A program made the translations under genes and the position numbers. Source: Helicobacteraceae bacterium (GTDB lineage Bacteria > Campylobacterota > Campylobacteria > Campylobacterales > Sulfurimonadaceae). Taken from it: a stretch of DNA of 9,960 nucleotides. The notes beneath the pieces were generated by a model. It had not been told where the DNA came from. It worked only from the letters and a program-made list of their open reading frames with translations, and did not search any database. Each line of letters begins with the position of its first letter. Position 1 is the first letter of the stretch. The DNA is taken from assembly GCA_027084065.1 (NCBI GenBank), contig JALWLR010000282.1:1-9960 (forward strand). The letters run 5' to 3'. Of the stretch, positions 5,994 to 9,960 are shown in pieces.

Positions 5994-6428
5994 ATGGAGT
6001 GTGAGTTCCCGACAGTCAATAGCAATATGGATGAGGTTAAAGAGATATTTGAAAAAGTTAAAACCATAGCCGTACTTGGGCTCTCTCCCAACCCTGAGAA
6101 AGATTCTCACAGAGTCGCGGCATATTTGCAAAGTGTCGGTTATAAAATTGTTCCAGTTTATCCGAAAGAGGAAGAGATACTCGGTGAGAAAGTCTATAGA
6201 AGTCTCAAAGAGATTCCGTTTGAAGTGGATATGGTAGACATTTTCAGAAAGCCGAATGCACTCATGGATATTGCAAAAGCGTGTGTTGAGCGTGGAGATG
6301 TCAAAGTGTTTTGGGCACAAAAAGGTATAGTCAACAATGAAGCGGCAGAGTTTGCGAAAGAGCATGGCATGCAGGTTGTACAAAATCAGTGCACCATGGT
6401 AGATCATAGAACAATATTTGGACACTAA
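5994..6428 (+). CDS. CoA-binding domain protein (YccU family)
   Basis: The 144-residue protein is a single Rossmann-like CoA-binding domain of the YccU/CoA_binding_2 type. After MECEFPTVNS come the first strand and glycine turn, TIAVLGLSPNPEKDSHRVA (24-42). VPVYPKEEEILGEKVYRSL (53-71) follows, with VDIFRKP (81-87), VFWAQKGI (105-112) and the C-terminal NQCTMVDHRTIF (131-142) completing the family blocks. The related domain of succinyl-CoA synthetase alpha binds CoA, but the physiological role of the stand-alone proteins is not established. ATG at 5994 is supported by an AAGG site 7 bases upstream and by the family-like N-terminus. It has its own promoter, and ilvA begins one base after its stop, so the two are probably co-transcribed. 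Confidence 0.88.
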   Translation: MECEFPTVNSNMDEVKEIFEKVKTIAVLGLSPNPEKDSHRVAAYLQSVGYKIVPVYPKEEEILGEKVYRSLKEIPFEVDMVDIFRKPNALMDIAKACVERGDVKVFWAQKGIVNNEAAEFAKEHGMQVVQNQCTMVDHRTIFGH

Positions 6429-6429
6429 G

Positions 6430-7647
6430 TTGATACCGTTAGAGAAAATTCAAAAAGCCAAAGAGCGCATAGAGGGTGTTGCTGTAAAAACTCCTTTTAG
6501 TTATGCTCCTTATCTGAGTGAAATTTCGGGAAGTGATATTTATCTTAAAAAAGAGAACCTTCAAGTTACGGGTGCTTTCAAACTACGCGGGGCATATAAC
6601 AAGATAGCCTCATTAAGTGAGGAAGAACGCCAAAAAGGTGTAGTGGCTGCAAGTGCGGGCAATCATGCTCAAGGAGTTGCTTTAAGTGCATCGAAGTTCG
6701 GTATAAGTGCGACAATAGTCATGCCGGAGTCTACTCCACTGACAAAAATAAATGGCGTAAAACATTACGGTGCAGATGTTATTTTAAGCGGAAGCAATTA
6801 TGATGAAGCATATATTTTTGCCAAAGAGTTTGCCAAAGAGAATGGCTTTACATTTATTCATCCGTTCGAAGATGAGGAGGTTATAGCCGGTCAGGGAACT
6901 GTAGCTTTGGAGATGCTTGAAGCTTGTAGTGAGCTCGATGCAGTCATAGTTCCTGTAGGTGGCGGTGGACTCATTAGCGGTATTGCAAGTGCAATCAAGC
7001 AGATAAATCCAAACATCAAAGTCATCGGCGTAAGTGCAAAGGGTGCTCCTGCACTCAAAGAGTCGTTTGAGCTGAAAAAACCTGTAGATTCTACACATGT
7101 ACGAACAATAGCCGATGGTATAGCCGTGCGTGATACCTCTCCTGTCACGTTAAACTATATTTTAGAAAGTGTAGATGAGTTCATAGGTGTGGATGATGAA
7201 GAGATAGCTAGTGCTATGCTGTTTTTGCTTGAGAAACAAAAACTCGTCGTCGAAGGTGCAGGTGCGGTTGGAGTTGCCGCTTTGTTGCACGGCCATCTTG
7301 AACATTTAAAAGGCAAGCGTGTAGCCATTGTGCTTAGTGGTGGGAATGTCGATGTGACACTACTTTCTGTCATTATCGAAAAAGGTTTACTTAAATCTGG
7401 AAGAAAGATGAAGTTGACCGTAACGCTTGTAGACAAACCGGGAAGTCTTATGCGTTTTACGGAAATTTTAAAAGAGCTTGGTGCGAACATTGTGCATATT
7501 GCGTATGATCGTACTTCCATCTCGTTAGATTACGGTGATGCAAATGTCACGGTTCATGTTGAGACAAAAGGGCATGAACATCAAGAGCTTATAAAAAAAG
7601 TTCTTAAAAAAGAGGGCTACATTCGGGAATTGGAAGAGAAAAACTAA
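6430..7647 (+). CDS. ilvA: Threonine ammonia-lyase with C-terminal ACT domain (IlvA)
   Basis: This PLP enzyme deaminates threonine to 2-oxobutanoate, the first committed step of isoleucine synthesis. The PLP lysine is K51 in TGAFKLRGAYN, followed by the SAGNHAQG loop (75-82), the glycine-rich phosphate-binding loop VGGGGL (176-181) and the family's VLSGGN segment near residue 300. Residues ~327-395 (MKLTVTLVDKPGSLMRFTEIL onward) form a single ACT domain, the likely allosteric site. At about 405 residues it is the short one-ACT type rather than the ~514-residue enterobacterial type. I prefer TTG at 6430, one base after the preceding stop, because it gives the family-like MIPLEKIQKA start with GGA a few bases upstream. 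An alternative TTG at 6418 would add four residues and overlap the previous gene. Acetolactate synthase follows two genes later. Confidence 0.9.
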   Translation: MIPLEKIQKAKERIEGVAVKTPFSYAPYLSEISGSDIYLKKENLQVTGAFKLRGAYNKIASLSEEERQKGVVAASAGNHAQGVALSASKFGISATIVMPESTPLTKINGVKHYGADVILSGSNYDEAYIFAKEFAKENGFTFIHPFEDEEVIAGQGTVALEMLEACSELDAVIVPVGGGGLISGIASAIKQINPNIKVIGVSAKGAPALKESFELKKPVDSTHVRTIADGIAVRDTSPVTLNYILESVDEFIGVDDEEIASAMLFLLEKQKLVVEGAGAVGVAALLHGHLEHLKGKRVAIVLSGGNVDVTLLSVIIEKGLLKSGRKMKLTVTLVDKPGSLMRFTEILKELGANIVHIAYDRTSISLDYGDANVTVHVETKGHEHQELIKKVLKKEGYIRELEEKN

Positions 7648-7659
7648 AAAGAGAGTTGC

Positions 7660-9792
7660 ATGAAAGTACGTAAAAAGGTGGCAATTGGAAAACCTGTTAT
7701 TCGTTTGAAAATTATTGATGACAAAAAACTTGTTGCAATAGACAGTCATACAACCATTCGTTTTTTTGAAAAGAATGAGATGAAGTTATTGACCGGTTTT
7801 AAAGTAAACATTTCACATAAATACTATAAAAACCAAGTGGTCGATTTTAGTTCAAACGGCGTTTTTTTTGCGACTATTTCCCAAGATGCCAAAGAATCAA
7901 GACTCTACAGTGTAAAAACAAAGAAAATGATTGCCCGTGTACGCCGTCATCAAGGAGAGGTCTCTTGTGTCTCTTTCGATCCTTTCTCACGCTATATGTT
8001 CTCAGGAGGAGAGGACGGTAAAACATTTGCCGTCGATACCCAAAGTGGTAAAATTGTCTTTACTCTCCCGCATCATGCCGATACTATCAACGATATAACT
8101 TTTACAAAAAGCGGTAGTTGGATGGCGACATCTAGTTATGACCGAAAAGTCCAACTTTTTAACTTGACAACGATGAAATCCAAAGAGAAGTTTCGCGGAC
8201 ATGCAAAAGCAGTAATGAAAGCACTCTTTTACGGACATGCAAAAGTTGTCAGTATGGACAAAGATGCAAAAGGGCTCATATGGAATATAGCAACTTATGA
8301 GATTCTTTGTCGCTTTGGTATTCATGATGAAGTGTTGCAAATGGTGCTTTCTAAAGATGAAAAATTTCTCTTTTTGGGGACTAAACTTGGCTATATCGTT
8401 GTTTTCGATATGGAGAGTGAAGAGATTATCTCAGATAGACTCATTAAAGTTTCTTCCTCCATAACAGCTCTTTGTTATGATGGAGAGAAAGATCATCTCA
8501 TTGTCGGTAGTGAGGATGGATACATTTCTCAATACTACATCTACGATGGTATTATGGAAATGAAGAGGTTTTTGGTTGAGAAAAAGCTAGCTGCAATCGA
8601 GGAACTGGTACAAAAAAATCCTCTATTGTTATATACTGATATATATGAAAAAGCATTAGCCTTTTGGGATGCCTCTTTGAAAAAAGCGAGAATTGCCTTT
8701 GAAAATGGTGATAAAGAAAAAGCACTGGAAATTTTACGGCCTTTTAGGGAAATTCCCTCTAAAAACGCAATGATTCAAAGGCTTGTTAGAGATTATGAAG
8801 ATTTTGATAAATTTGCTTTGCTTGTCAAATCGGGAAAGTATCCGCTTGCTTATAGTATGGCTGCTCAGCATCCAGGGTACAAAGAGTCGATGCTTTATAA
8901 AGCGATGGAGAAAAAGTGGAGTGATGCCGTAAGTAAAGCTTCTAAATTGGCACTCTCTCCAAGGGGAATAGAGGAGGCAAAAGAAGTTCTCAAGCCATTT
9001 CGTGGAATTAGTGAAAAATCAAAAATCATTCAAGAGATAGTAACACAAGGGGAGATAAGCAAGAGATTTAGAGAACTTGTTTCTCAAAAAGAATTTCAGA
9101 TGGCTTCTGAACTAGCAAAACGCCATCCATTTTTACAGGAACTTCCGGAATATAAAAAGATGCTGCAGTATGCCGAATCTCTGTATACGAAAGCGCAGGA
9201 ACTAATTAAAAGTGGAGAAGTCTTTCAAGTCATTAAAATTTTACGTCTTTTAAGTGAGTTTCCCGATTACAAAGAAAAAATAAGTGGGTTATTAGAGAGT
9301 ATAGAACGTAAACAGCGTTTTATAGAAGCGGCAAAAAAACATCATCTTGCAACTGCTTACAAAATGCTTGCAGAAGATGATTCGTTGGCTGATACAGATG
9401 TAGGGAAAGAGTTAGTGCAGGTATGGGAAACACACATGCAAAAAGCGAAAAAATTTGCCCTACAAGGGGATTGTAGCGGTGTGGAAGAAACTTTACACAA
9501 ATTCTTCAAAGTCGAGACAAAATTTTCAGCTATTGCTACAATATTTGCATGGTGTTACATCAATCAGCTTGAGCAGGCAATTAGAGAGAAACTTCCGTGT
9601 GAGCGTATTGCCAAAGGCATAGAAAACTATATAGCTCTTTTTGGATTCGATGATCAAATTGAACTTATTTTCAAGGTATTTCAAAAAAGATGTCTGGAAA
9701 ACTCTTTGGATATAGAAAATCTCCATGAGGGATCACTTCAAAGTTGGCGGCCGACAAAAATTTACTCCTCAATCTTAGACGATCTAGACTAG
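7660..9792 (+). CDS. WD40 beta-propeller protein with C-terminal ~84-residue helical repeats, function unknown
   Basis: The 710-residue protein has two halves. Residues ~10-297 form a seven-bladed WD40-like propeller; the best blades are 97-137 (HQGEVSCVSF then GGEDGKTFAVD), 138-180 (HHADTINDITF then SSYDRKVQLFN), 181-218 and 265-297. Residues ~301-680 are all-helical and contain a repeat of 84-85 residues. Corresponding segments are ILRPFREIPSK (358-368), VLKPFRGISEK (443-453), ILRLLSEFPDY (527-537) and TLHKFFKVETK (611-621). In between, FLVEKKL..NP (304-321), LLVKSGKY..HP (387-405), LVSQKEF..HP (473-490) and AAKKHHL..DD (557-574) keep the same spacing. No signal peptide or membrane segment is seen, so it is cytoplasmic. 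The design suggests a scaffold. It follows ilvA by 12 bases with GAGAG as a modest ribosome site, but nothing ties it directly to amino-acid synthesis. Confidence 0.85.
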   Translation: MKVRKKVAIGKPVIRLKIIDDKKLVAIDSHTTIRFFEKNEMKLLTGFKVNISHKYYKNQVVDFSSNGVFFATISQDAKESRLYSVKTKKMIARVRRHQGEVSCVSFDPFSRYMFSGGEDGKTFAVDTQSGKIVFTLPHHADTINDITFTKSGSWMATSSYDRKVQLFNLTTMKSKEKFRGHAKAVMKALFYGHAKVVSMDKDAKGLIWNIATYEILCRFGIHDEVLQMVLSKDEKFLFLGTKLGYIVVFDMESEEIISDRLIKVSSSITALCYDGEKDHLIVGSEDGYISQYYIYDGIMEMKRFLVEKKLAAIEELVQKNPLLLYTDIYEKALAFWDASLKKARIAFENGDKEKALEILRPFREIPSKNAMIQRLVRDYEDFDKFALLVKSGKYPLAYSMAAQHPGYKESMLYKAMEKKWSDAVSKASKLALSPRGIEEAKEVLKPFRGISEKSKIIQEIVTQGEISKRFRELVSQKEFQMASELAKRHPFLQELPEYKKMLQYAESLYTKAQELIKSGEVFQVIKILRLLSEFPDYKEKISGLLESIERKQRFIEAAKKHHLATAYKMLAEDDSLADTDVGKELVQVWETHMQKAKKFALQGDCSGVEETLHKFFKVETKFSAIATIFAWCYINQLEQAIREKLPCERIAKGIENYIALFGFDDQIELIFKVFQKRCLENSLDIENLHEGSLQSWRPTKIYSSILDDLD

Positions 9793-9838
9793 AGGAGAGA
9801 AATCGCTCTTTTTAACCTCAAATATATCTTCCTTTTAG

Positions 9839-9844
9839 TATAAT
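9839..9844 (+). promoter_or_regulatory. -10 box of the probable ilvB promoter
   Basis: TATAAT at 9839-9844 lies in the 84-base gap between the WD40 gene and ilvB, 32 bases ahead of the ATG. No -35 hexamer stands at the usual distance, but the upstream sequence is T-rich, as is common in Campylobacterota promoters. Transcription would start around 9851, leaving a leader of about 25 bases, too short for a classic leader-peptide attenuator. The call rests on one exact hexamer in a plausible place. Confidence 0.5.
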
Positions 9845-9876
9845 CTCCTAATTTTACTACACTTTGGAGTTTTGTG

Positions 9877-9960
9877 ATGCAAATAAGCGGTGCACAAATG
9901 GTTATAGAAGCCCTCATTCGTGAAGGGGTCGATACGGTTTTCGGCTACCCCGGTGGGGCT
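9877..9960 (+). CDS. ilvB: Acetolactate synthase large subunit, N-terminal end only (3' truncated by window)
   Basis: The first 28 codons (MQISGAQMVIEALIREGV, DTVFGYPGGA) match the N-terminus of thiamin-diphosphate-dependent acetolactate synthase large subunits. They include the conserved VFGYPGGA that precedes the catalytic glutamate region. The enzyme condenses pyruvate with 2-oxobutanoate (made by the threonine ammonia-lyase encoded upstream) or a second pyruvate, leading to isoleucine and valine/leucine. ATG at 9877 has GGAG (9866-9869) 7 bases upstream; an in-frame GTG at 9874 is a less likely start. Whether the small subunit ilvH follows cannot be seen. Confidence 0.92.
   Translation, partial: MQISGAQMVIEALIREGVDTVFGYPGGA

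Noticed and set aside
5889..6425. Long minus-strand frame (178 codons) opposite the CoA-binding protein gene
   Set aside because: It lies antisense to a gene with clear family motifs and its own promoter and ribosome site. Its translation has no recognisable domain, so it is a shadow.
6418..6429. TTG at 6418 as ilvA start
   Set aside because: It adds only MDTK, has no ribosome site and overlaps the previous gene; TTG 6430 gives a family-like N-terminus. It cannot be fully excluded.
9793..9813. Weak hairpin followed by T residues after the WD40 gene
   Set aside because: Bases 9793-9799 can pair with 9806-9812 only with two G-U wobbles, and the pairing uses up most of the T run. It is too weak to call a terminator.
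1..9960. CRISPR arrays, tRNA/rRNA genes, complete insertion sequences
   Set aside because: No regularly spaced repeat-spacer pattern, no cloverleaf-like or rRNA-like segments and no transposase frames were seen.

Overview
The window looks like a chromosomal segment of a Campylobacterota (Epsilonproteobacteria) bacterium, probably a Sulfurimonas/Sulfuricurvum-like sulfur oxidiser. I infer this from the tightly packed, AT-leaning genes, the frequent 4-nt overlaps with GTG or TTG starts, promoters carried mainly by a TATAAT box, and the sequence character of the housekeeping proteins. All genes lie on the + strand.

Left part (1-3129) is the edge of a defence island. It opens with the last ~95 codons of a JetC-type SMC ATPase, followed by a complete JetD; together they are the 3' end of a Wadjet (JetABCD) anti-plasmid system. 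Next comes a small type II toxin-antitoxin pair (ribbon-helix-helix antitoxin, RelE/ParE toxin). Its promoter is a textbook TTGACA-17-TATAAT that lies across the 3' end of jetD. After the toxin sits a wrecked type I restriction-modification locus. One short reading frame appears to join a RadC-like N-terminus, a compact heptamer/inverted-repeat element and the N-terminus of HsdM. It then runs straight into the C-terminal third of HsdR in another frame. The body of hsdM, all of hsdS and the nuclease/motor part of hsdR are missing.

Middle part (3126-5969) is a four-gene cluster for the late steps of cobalamin synthesis (nucleotide-loop assembly): cobT, cobU/cobP, cobS and a CobC-like phosphatase. 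Together these would activate the lower ligand base, activate the cobinamide, join the two and remove the phosphate. From the antitoxin through the phosphatase, every gene overlaps or abuts the next (GTGA, TTGA, ATGA, TGATG). The cobalamin genes therefore sit at the end of one translationally linked chain that begins with the toxin-antitoxin promoter.

Right part (5994-9960) holds a small CoA-binding-domain protein with its own extended -10 promoter, a biosynthetic-type threonine ammonia-lyase with an ACT domain (ilvA), and a 710-residue protein. That protein has an N-terminal seven-bladed WD40-like propeller and a C-terminal half built from a ~84-residue helical repeat I do not recognise. The window ends in the start of acetolactate synthase large subunit (ilvB/ilvI), so the WD40 protein sits between the first two enzymes of isoleucine synthesis.

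No tRNA, rRNA, CRISPR array or complete insertion sequence was seen, and there is no gene-free stretch longer than about 85 bases.
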